From NCBI GenBank assembly GCA_000771265.1, contig JDUB01000010.1, positions 62,001-126,000 of the forward strand: a stretch of 64,000 nucleotides of DNA, read 5' to 3'. Positions 57,599 through 64,000 of the stretch are shown here, piece by piece. This DNA is from Bifidobacterium thermophilum DSM 20210. GTDB lineage: Bacteria; Actinomycetota; Actinomycetes; Actinomycetales; Bifidobacteriaceae. Both the position numbers and the translations under genes were made by a program. Below the pieces are notes generated by a model, which was not told the origin of the DNA, ran no database searches, and worked only from the letters and a program-made list of their open reading frames with translations. Every line of letters begins with the position of its first letter. Within the stretch, counting starts at the first letter, position 1.

Positions 57599-59284
57599 TC
57601 AGTCTTCTTTCGTCTGCAACGCCGTCAATGCGATGGTGTTGATGATATCCTGGACCGTTGCACCGCGAGACAGATCGTTGACCGGGCGGTTGAGGCCCTG
57701 CAGCACCGGTCCGATCGCGCGGGCGCCCGACGCACGCTGGACAGCCTTGTACCCGATATTGCCGGCGCTCAGGTCCGGGAAGACGAACACGTTGACGTGC
57801 CCGGCGACCGGGTTGCCCGGCGCCTTGGTCGCAGCCACCTCCGGCTCCCACGCGGCATCGAACTGGATCGGCCCGACCAGGGGCAAATCCGGCTGCTGTT
57901 CACGCACCAATGCGGTGGCTTCCTCGACCAAGTCGACGTCCGGTCCCTTGCCCGAGCCGAGCGTCGAATACGACAGCATGCCCACCCGCGGATCGATGCC
58001 GAGACTTTTAGCCGTGCGCGCCGATTCGATGGCGATTTCGGCGAGTTGACGGGCATTCGGATTCGGTGTGATTGCCACGTCCGCGAAAACGGCGACATGC
58101 GTCTTGAAACACATGAGGAACGCGCCGGACACCAGCGAATTGCCCGGCTTGGTCTTGATGACCTGCAAGGCTGGCCGCACGGTGTTGGCCGTGGAGTTGA
58201 CCGAGCCGGACACCAGCCCGTCGGCCTGGCCGAGCACGACGAGCATCGTGCCGAAATAGCTCGGATCCTTGAGCTGCTCGCGTGCCTTGTCGGGCGTCAT
58301 GCCTTTCTTGGCCCGCAGCTCGCACAGCTTGTCAATCATCGGAGCGAGAACGGTTTCATCGTTCATGCTCTGGAAGCGTGCCTTGGACAGGTGTTTGAGT
58401 CCGAGTTCGTCGCCATGCTTGAGGATATCGTCGCGTTCGCCAAGAATTAGCAGATCGACGACTTCGCGCTCGAGCAGATAATCCGCGGCCTCGAGAATAC
58501 GGCCTTCTTCACCTTCCGGCAGTACGATGGTCGCGCCGGACTCCTTGGCGCCATGCAGCAGTTTGTTCTGGAACGCGTACGGCGTGGTGGCAGGTGAGAA
58601 TGGCGTGTCGATTGCCGCCCGGACCTCGTCGGCGGGAGCGTTGTCGCGGAATGCTTTGAGCGCGCGCTCTGCGGAATCGTCATGCTCTGGATCCGGGAAA
58701 TCGACCGCGGGAATCGTCCACACCGGAATATCAAGCCCGGACAAGGTCTGACGCGCATCCGCCGCTTTTTCGGGCGTGCACCCGGTCACGAAAACGCCGA
58801 CGACGGCCGAGCCGCCGTGTTCGATCGCCTGACGGCAGGATTCGACTGTCGCGAGCACTTCCTCGCCATTGCGTCGCATGGTGCACACCGCCAGGAACAC
58901 CGGGGATTTGAGGTCGGCGGCGATATCGACGTCAAGTTCGAAGCTGTGCGGGTTGAACACGTGGGAGGCGTCGGTGCCGACGATGACCATGGCCTCGGCG
59001 CCGCTGGCTTTCACCGTGTCGTAGTATGCGGAGACGATGTCGGGGCGGACGCACTGCGGGTGCTCGCGTGCATACTTGGGGCATACTCCGCGCACATCGT
59101 CAAGACCCTGACCCGCATTCGACGCTTCGACAAGGGACTGCGTGATGGGGCTTTTTCGGCATGCTATCGGGCGGAACACCCCGGTGCGTGCGACGGCGGT
59201 GAGGGCGTCAAGCACCCCGTACGCCACGACGTTGCGGCCATTGCCGCCTTCTGGGCTTGCGATATAAATCACTCGTTCCGACAT
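57599..59284 (-). CDS. pta: Phosphate acetyltransferase
   Basis: Pta interconverts acetyl-CoA and acetyl phosphate. The 561-residue protein has an N-terminal P-loop-like/DRTGG region (about 1-230, starting with IYIASPEGGNGRN) and the catalytic PTA_PTB domain (about 240-555). The latter has ATIVLPEGEEGRILEAADYL, GLVSGSVNSTANTVRPAL, ARVGMLSYSTLGSGKGPD-like PRVGMLSYSTLGSGKGP and the C-terminal LSRGATVQDIINTIALTA. It is shorter than E. coli Pta (714). AAGGAG lies 5 nt before the ATG. Confidence 0.97.
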   Translation of the reverse strand: MSERVIYIASPEGGNGRNVVAYGVLDALTAVARTGVFRPIACRKSPITQSLVEASNAGQGLDDVRGVCPKYAREHPQCVRPDIVSAYYDTVKASGAEAMVIVGTDASHVFNPHSFELDVDIAADLKSPVFLAVCTMRRNGEEVLATVESCRQAIEHGGSAVVGVFVTGCTPEKAADARQTLSGLDIPVWTIPAVDFPDPEHDDSAERALKAFRDNAPADEVRAAIDTPFSPATTPYAFQNKLLHGAKESGATIVLPEGEEGRILEAADYLLEREVVDLLILGERDDILKHGDELGLKHLSKARFQSMNDETVLAPMIDKLCELRAKKGMTPDKAREQLKDPSYFGTMLVVLGQADGLVSGSVNSTANTVRPALQVIKTKPGNSLVSGAFLMCFKTHVAVFADVAITPNPNARQLAEIAIESARTAKSLGIDPRVGMLSYSTLGSGKGPDVDLVEEATALVREQQPDLPLVGPIQFDAAWEPEVAATKAPGNPVAGHVNVFVFPDLSAGNIGYKAVQRASGARAIGPVLQGLNRPVNDLSRGATVQDIINTIALTALQTKED

Positions 59285-59564
59285 ACTGCTCCTTGATTCA
59301 GGCCGTCGCGCGTCTATGCACGCGGCTTGGACGTGAACTGTTCCGTTCTATTGTACGGTCGTTGCGTTTCGCGGTATGTCACTGTGTCGCTGTTGCATGC
59401 ATTCGCCAAGTGGTTGTAGAGAACAACTGAACTTGGAAAGACTTTCCTTTCAGTATGCAAGGAAAACGCGGTGCTCCAGACTTCCCTGTTTGGCCACTCG
59501 ATATGCCTGTGATGGACTCGCGGAGCTTTGCCCCGGCGAGCAACGTGAATATGTGTCGGTTTGC
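59285..59564. other. Intergenic region upstream of pta and of the repeat array
   Basis: No gene is supported. The pta promoter is expected here on the - strand. On the + strand TTGCCC (about 59528) and TATGTG (59550-59555), 16 bp apart, form a weak promoter candidate that would start RNA at about 59562, the first palindrome of the array. Confidence 0.35.
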
Positions 59565-59872
59565 GTATATCAAGGCATGCGTCAACCGACGAAACATTCT
59601 GGATGACGATGGTGTCCGGTGGCATCTGTCAAGTTATGTATGTCCTGACATACGGGGATCGGCGGATACGGCGGGACCTGGTCTTGGTTTCGGGCATCTT
59701 GTCATCTTGCGTATGTCTTGACATACGCAATTCGTATGATGGCAACAGGTTCTGGTATTCATGAAGATGTTTTCTCGTGCGGCGCATGTTGAGACATACG
59801 TAACTCGGCAGATGTCGGGGGAGAAGCTGTCATCTGTCATGCCATTGTCGGCTGACGTATGTCCGGGCATGC
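59565..59872 (+). repeat. Five palindromes at exact 73-bp spacing upstream of Abi_2 gene
   Basis: Copies of GTATGTC-NN-GACATAC start at 59565, 59638, 59711, 59784 and 59857, each 73 bp from the last. Copies 2 and 3 have perfect arms; the others are degenerate. Sequence just after the palindrome is partly conserved too (consensus near TCGGCAGAT), so these look like diverged tandem 73-bp units. As RNA the palindromes fold into hairpins with CNNG tetraloops. Across the five copies, five pair changes are U-G on the + strand and two are A-C mismatches; on the - strand the counts reverse. This favours structure in a + strand RNA, the direction of the Abi_2 gene. Confidence 0.75.
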
Positions 59873-60101
59873 TCGGTACGGCAGGCGCCGAGTGACGTTG
59901 TCGCCAGCGGTTGCAGCGGTAGCGGTGGAAAGTGTAGCTGATACGTGATGTCGTTACGCGATAGAGTAACTAAATGAGACATCAGTACGAAGCGTTCCTT
60001 TTGCGTGAATTCAAGAGGTCGGCGTGTCTTTGGTTGACAGCTCCCTGACTGATATGGCAAGCTGAATTTGCGAAATAAGGCGAACTAAGTTCGACTCGCT
60101 G

Positions 60102-60129
60102 AGGCCGCTTCGGGAGACCGGGGCGGCCT
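60102..60129 (+). terminator. Hairpin (possible attenuator) before the Abi_2 gene
   Basis: AGGCCGC (60102-60108) and GCGGCCT (60123-60129) pair around a G/C-rich 14-nt loop, then TTGGTGCTTCT follows. It sits 44 bp before the Abi_2 ATG and separates the repeat array from the coding region. Type III toxin-antitoxin operons have a terminator in the same place. Confidence 0.5.
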
Positions 60130-60173
60130 TGGTGCTTCTATGAGAACTGGAGATTACCGCAAGGAGGGGCGGC

Positions 60174-61097
60174 ATGACCGGTTTACACAAGCGCTTCAAG
60201 GATTATTCGGATCTCACCGCGTTGCTGCGGTCGCGCGGCATGATCGTGGATGATGCTCGTGCCATTCCCGTACTCCGACGGGAAGGCTATTACATGATCA
60301 TCAATGGTTACAAGGACCTGTTCCTAGACTCTGCCGCCACTCAACAGTCCGGTGGGGATAGGTTTTTGCCCGGTACTTCGTTTGAGGATGTGTACGCGTT
60401 GTTCCGGTTTGACCGTGGACTGCGATCTACGCTTATGGACGGGATTATCCGCGCTGAGGCAGCTTTGAAGAGCTTGTGTGCTCACGAGTTTACTCGAGCA
60501 TATCCAAACGAAGTGAATCCATATCTGAATACCGGTCATTATGATTCTGCTCATCGTAAATCAGCAGGGACATTAATTAACAAAGTATTCAAACGTATCC
60601 TTGAACTTGACGATAACCCGCGCAATTATGGCGAGTACGGCGGGAAGGCATACATCCGGCACTATATGAATGACTTGGACGGACAACTCCCGTTGTGGGT
60701 GCTCGCAAACGATTTATCTTTCGGACAGATTGTGTGGTTCTACCAGACGCAGACGGCGGCTGTGCGGCTTGCTGTTGCCACCGCGTTCACGGGAATGGGT
60801 GGTGCCCGGAGAAGCCGAAGACTGACAGCCCGTACGCTTGACAGCATGTTCAACCGTCTGGTGTTCTTTCGCAACCTGTGTGCGCATGACGAGCGTTGTT
60901 ACAATGCACACTTCGATAACAGAATGAATGAATCCGTCGCACATGCTTTCCAGGATCGCGCTTATCTTCTTGACCCTGATGACTATTGGCTAATTCGCAA
61001 ACGTCTTGATGATCTGGTCTCTGGGTTGCATCGCGATTTGCCGTTGCACGCACAAGAGGCGCTCCGTCAAGTGGGGTATGGTACGGGAAGTTTGTGA
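60174..61097 (+). CDS. Abi_2 (AbiD/AbiF-like) HEPN protein
   Basis: The 307-residue protein matches the Abi_2 abortive-infection family: early LRSRGMIVDDARAIPVLRREGYYMIINGYKDLF, then LFRFDRGLRSTLMDGIIRAEAALKS, PLWVLANDLSFGQIVWFY and a C-terminal FFRNLCAHDERCYN. RNLCAH (about 233-238) is an RxxxxH HEPN motif, so an RNase function is likely, though not shown. AAGGAGG lies 6 nt before the ATG. It is a lone + strand gene between pta and xfp, both on the - strand. A repeat array and a hairpin lie upstream. Its A/T content in places (about 60480-60660) is higher than its neighbours, hinting at transfer. Confidence 0.88.
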   Translation: MTGLHKRFKDYSDLTALLRSRGMIVDDARAIPVLRREGYYMIINGYKDLFLDSAATQQSGGDRFLPGTSFEDVYALFRFDRGLRSTLMDGIIRAEAALKSLCAHEFTRAYPNEVNPYLNTGHYDSAHRKSAGTLINKVFKRILELDDNPRNYGEYGGKAYIRHYMNDLDGQLPLWVLANDLSFGQIVWFYQTQTAAVRLAVATAFTGMGGARRSRRLTARTLDSMFNRLVFFRNLCAHDERCYNAHFDNRMNESVAHAFQDRAYLLDPDDYWLIRKRLDDLVSGLHRDLPLHAQEALRQVGYGTGSL

Positions 61098-61179
61098 TTC
61101 GGCGAACATGGCTTAGTAATCCACGGTTGGATATCACTGCATTGACAATGGACGGTATCTGCGGTGAAGCGAATACGGC

Positions 61180-61215
61180 AGGAGGGGCACCGGGATTGTT
61201 CCCGATGCCCCTCCT
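61180..61215. terminator. Hairpin between Abi_2 gene and xfp
   Basis: Sixteen-nt arms (61180-61195 and 61200-61215, one mismatch) enclose a 4-nt loop between convergent genes. It lies 41 bp after the xfp stop. Confidence 0.8.
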
Positions 61216-61256
61216 GAGCTTAAGGCTTATGCCTCATGCGTCTTGCGACGCTTCAA

Positions 61257-63734
61257 TCACTCGTTGTCGCCAGCGGTTGCGGCGGTGGCGGTGACGGCGC
61301 CCTGCTTGGCGGTGTTCACGCCCGGCCACACCCAGTCGGTGTAATCCGGATGATCGTAGCCCTTGTCGACCGCGAACTGGAAGGCTTCGTCGCGGAAGGC
61401 CTCCAGCTTGTCGATCTCAGCGGCGTACTTGTCGGCATCAACCATGCGCAGAGCCTCAGCGGTCAGCTCGTAGCGGTCGATGTTGTTGACGCGCACCATG
61501 TCGTACGGCGTGGTGGTGGAGCCCTGCTCTTCGTAGCCGTGAACGTTGAAGTTGTCGTGGTTCGGGCGATCGTAGATCAGGCCGCGCACGTCGCGGGCAT
61601 AGGAGTGGTAGGCGAACAGGACCGGCTTGTCGGTGGTGAACAGGTCAGCGAACTCCTCGTCGGTGAGCGCCTCGTTGTTCTCCTTGGCGGACTGGAGCTT
61701 GACCAGATCCACCACGTTGACGACCTTGAACTTGATGCCGAGCTTGTTGAGCTTGTCGGCAGCAGCCATGATCTCCTGGGTCGGAACGTCGCCGACGGAA
61801 GCGAGGACGATGTCGGCCTCGTCGTTGGACTTGACGTTGGAAGCCCACTTCCACTCAGCAGCACCCTTCTCGAGCTCGGCACGAGCCTCGTCGAGGGACA
61901 GCCAGGTGGCGGCCGGCTGCTTGCCGGCGATGATCGCGTTGATCATGTTGGTGGACTTGAAGCACTTCTCGGCGACGGCCAGCAGCATGTTGGAATCAAC
62001 CGGGAAGTAGATGCCAATCACGTGGTCGTTGTTGAAGCACTTGTTCAGCAGCACGGAGGTCACACCCGGATCCTGATGGGAGAAGCCGTTGTGATCCTGA
62101 CGCCACACGTGGGAGGAGACCAGCAGGTTCATGGAGGAGATCGGCTTGCGCCACGGGATCTCACGAACCGTTGCCTCGAGCCACTTGGCGTGCTGGTTCA
62201 GCATGGAGTCGATCACGTGCACGAAGGACTCGTAGGAGCTCCAGATGCCGTGACGGCCGGTGAGCAGGTAGCCCTCGAGGAAGCCTTCCATCTGATGCTC
62301 GGAAAGCTGCTCGGTGACCTGGCCGGTGACGGCCATGTGCTCATCAACCTGAGCGGACAGGTAGCCGGCATCCCACTGCTTGTTGGTCACTTCATAAGCG
62401 GCAGCAAGACGGTTGGAAGCGGTCTCGTCCGGTCCGAAGATACGGAACGAATCCGGGTTGTTCTTGATGATGTCGCGGCAGTAGACACCGAGACGACGGG
62501 TGGCCTCGAGCTGACCCCAGCCGTGGCCGTACTCGGAGACTTCCTTGACCTCGTAGTCCTCGAGCTTCGGCAGGTTGAGCTCCTCGCGGATGCGGCCGCC
62601 GTTGGCGTTCGGGTTCTGGCCGATGCGCAGCTCGCCCTTCGGCATGAAGGCGGTGACTTCCGGACGCACAGCGCCCTTGTCGTCGAACAGCTCTTCAGGC
62701 TTGTAGGACTCGAGCCAGTTCTTGAGCACCTGGAAGTGCTCTTCGGTATCGCGAGCGGAAGCCAGCGGCACCTGGTGAGCGCGCCAAGAGCCCTCGGTCT
62801 TCTTGCCGTCGATGAACTTCGGGCAGGTCCAGCCCTTCGGGGTGCGGAAGATGATCATCGGGTAGAACGGACGGGTCATGTCGTCGGTCTGAGCCGCGGC
62901 CTTGATGTCGCAGATCTCGTCGAAGACGGACTCGAACAGGTCGGCGAAGCGACGGTGGATGGACATGTGGTCCTCATCGTCGAAGCCAGCGACGAACTCG
63001 TACGGCTCATAGCCCATGCCGTGGAAGAACTCATGCAGCTCTTCGTCGGAGATGCGGGAGAGGATGGTCGGGTTGGCGATCTTGTAGCCGTTGAGGTGCA
63101 GGATCGGCAGCACGATACCATCGGTGCGCGGGTTGATGAGCTTGTTGGACTGCCAGCCGGTAGCCAGCGGGCCGGTCTCGGCTTCGCCGTCGCCGACGAT
63201 GGCCGGCACGAACAGGCTCGGGTTGTTCATCACAGCGCCGTAAGCGTGGGACAGAGCGTAACCAAGCTCGCCACCCTCGTGGATGGAGCCCGGGGTCTCC
63301 GGAGCGAAGTGGGACGGGATGCCACCCGGGTAGGAGAACTGGCGGAAGAACTTCTGCAGGCCAGCCTCATCCTTGGTGATGTTCGGGTAGTACTCGGTGT
63401 AGGTGCCGTCCAGGTAGGACTGAGCGGTACCGGCCGGGCCGCCGTGGCCCGGGCCCATGATGATCACAGTGTTCTGCTGGTGATCGGCGATGAGACGGTT
63501 GATGTGGCCGATGAGGAAGTTCAGGCCCGGGGTGGTGCCCCAGTGACCGACGAGACGATGCTTCACGTCTTCGCGGGTGAACGGCTCCTTCATCAGAGGG
63601 TTGCTGCGAAGATAGATCTGGCCGATGGACAGGTAGTTGGCGGTGCGCCAGTACTTGTCAACACCTTCGAGGGCTTCCTCGGAAACCGGAGCGTCAAGCT
63701 TCTTCCAAGGGGTGCCAATAACAGGATTCGTCAT
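61257..63734 (-). CDS. xfp: Xylulose-5-phosphate/fructose-6-phosphate phosphoketolase
   Basis: This thiamine-diphosphate enzyme splits fructose-6-phosphate or xylulose-5-phosphate with phosphate to acetyl phosphate plus an aldose phosphate, the defining step of the bifid shunt. The 825-residue length is exactly the bifidobacterial size. Visible blocks include [40 protein letters not shown], the ThDP-binding [25 protein letters not shown] and [15 protein letters not shown]. The ATG at 63734 has GGAG upstream; an in-frame extension to 63854 lacks similarity. Codon use is extreme (strongly GC3-biased), as expected for one of the most abundant proteins. Confidence 0.99.
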   Translation of the reverse strand: MTNPVIGTPWKKLDAPVSEEALEGVDKYWRTANYLSIGQIYLRSNPLMKEPFTREDVKHRLVGHWGTTPGLNFLIGHINRLIADHQQNTVIIMGPGHGGPAGTAQSYLDGTYTEYYPNITKDEAGLQKFFRQFSYPGGIPSHFAPETPGSIHEGGELGYALSHAYGAVMNNPSLFVPAIVGDGEAETGPLATGWQSNKLINPRTDGIVLPILHLNGYKIANPTILSRISDEELHEFFHGMGYEPYEFVAGFDDEDHMSIHRRFADLFESVFDEICDIKAAAQTDDMTRPFYPMIIFRTPKGWTCPKFIDGKKTEGSWRAHQVPLASARDTEEHFQVLKNWLESYKPEELFDDKGAVRPEVTAFMPKGELRIGQNPNANGGRIREELNLPKLEDYEVKEVSEYGHGWGQLEATRRLGVYCRDIIKNNPDSFRIFGPDETASNRLAAAYEVTNKQWDAGYLSAQVDEHMAVTGQVTEQLSEHQMEGFLEGYLLTGRHGIWSSYESFVHVIDSMLNQHAKWLEATVREIPWRKPISSMNLLVSSHVWRQDHNGFSHQDPGVTSVLLNKCFNNDHVIGIYFPVDSNMLLAVAEKCFKSTNMINAIIAGKQPAATWLSLDEARAELEKGAAEWKWASNVKSNDEADIVLASVGDVPTQEIMAAADKLNKLGIKFKVVNVVDLVKLQSAKENNEALTDEEFADLFTTDKPVLFAYHSYARDVRGLIYDRPNHDNFNVHGYEEQGSTTTPYDMVRVNNIDRYELTAEALRMVDADKYAAEIDKLEAFRDEAFQFAVDKGYDHPDYTDWVWPGVNTAKQGAVTATAATAGDNE

Positions 63735-64000
63735 GTGTACTCCTGTACTCCTGCACTGTTCGTGCGATTGGTTGTTTACATTCGGGCAAGAAGACCTCAG
63801 GCCTTGCGGTCCGTGGACTTCTCTCCCTGTCGCAAACCATCGTACGTGGAGCACACGACTTTTGCACGTTTTTTTGCATGTGTGTTCGAAACTGTTGTTA
63901 AATTTTGATGTATTGTGAGATTGAGATGGTGGAGATGTGAAGGTGAATGCAAGATGACAATGCCTCCAAAACCGCGGAATATCAAGGAATATAGTAGTTG
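63735..64000. other. xfp promoter region and window end
   Basis: This A/T-richer interval holds the xfp promoter on the - strand; exact -35/-10 elements could not be fixed. A T7 run on the + strand lies near 63870-63876. On the + strand an ATG at 63954 opens a frame to the window edge. Confidence 0.4.
63954..64000 (+). CDS. Possible start of a gene running off the window
   Basis: ATG at 63954 (or 63960) begins a frame that stays open to the last base, giving [15 protein letters not shown], with GAAGG about 9 nt upstream. Fifteen residues are too few to name a product. Confidence 0.25.
   Translation, partial: MTMPPKPRNIKEYSS

Noticed and set aside
59565-59872. CRISPR array
   Set aside because: The conserved part is only about 16 bp and degenerate, the spacers resemble one another, and no cas gene is near. 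The regular step fits diverged tandem units better.
59932-59945. A sixth copy of the 73-bp array
   Set aside because: At the expected place only GTGTAGC..GATAC is present, 3 nt too short and poorly matched.
60081-60093. A second LexA box (CGAAC-TAA-GTTCG) upstream of the Abi_2 gene
   Set aside because: The spacer is 3 nt instead of 4, so half-site geometry is wrong for the Gram-positive consensus.
61236-63908. An 890-codon + strand open frame across xfp
   Set aside because: It is the antisense shadow of the xfp gene. Strong codon bias removes stops on the opposite strand, and the translation has no family signature.

Overview
The window is chromosomal DNA from a Bifidobacterium (high-GC Actinobacteria). 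The clearest marker is the fructose-6-phosphate phosphoketolase gene at the right end, which sits close to pta and ackA; these three make acetyl phosphate, acetate and ATP in the bifid shunt. Two WhiB regulators, a CarD homologue, tandem LytR-CpsA-Psr genes and a PdtaS/PdtaR-like pair agree with this. The species cannot be fixed from the sequence alone.

Layout. 1-9.1 kb: the 3' part of greA, a hemolysin III-like membrane protein, a PdtaS-like histidine kinase, whiB1, an orphan FtsK/SpoIIIE (EccC-like) ATPase and two LCP ligases. 9.1-16.5 kb: whiB2, a large membrane glycosyltransferase overlapping a DUF5719 gene, a degenerate metallopeptidase, a HAD hydrolase and a ComF-like protein. 16.8-23 kb: an SOS-controlled umuDC pair with a perfect LexA box, then glgB-response regulator-kinase. 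23.2-36.3 kb: carD, ispF, a Zn/Mn ABC transporter with a Fur-family box, folD, rpsA, coaE, uvrB, terC and pyk. 36.4-42.1 kb: a 312-bp MITE-like element with an 8-bp target duplication, a Nudix gene and a four-gene ABC importer. 42.5-56 kb: a short tRNA-Leu(CAA), pdtaR-polA, nif3-like, a second Nudix, glgX, two membrane or envelope proteins, tRNA-Pro and aroA. 56-64 kb: ackA, pta, an 890-bp non-coding interval, an Abi_2/HEPN gene and xfp.

How the genes work together. Glycogen branching (glgB) and debranching (glgX), pyruvate kinase, phosphoketolase, Pta and AckA cover storage and fermentative carbon flow. LCP proteins, the glycosyltransferase and DUF5719 look like an envelope-polymer module next to whiB2. 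UvrB, PolA and UmuDC cover repair.

The most unusual structure is at 59565-59872. Five 16-bp palindromes start exactly 73 bp apart, upstream of and co-directional with an Abi_2 gene that carries an RxxxxH HEPN motif. The base changes keep pairing better on the + strand RNA (U-G pairs) than on the - strand, and a second hairpin lies between the array and the gene. This resembles a repeat-RNA antitoxin plus RNase toxin (type III-like) layout, which is a hypothesis. Other notable points are the MITE, genes that look leaderless, and a family of dispersed palindromes in intergenic DNA.
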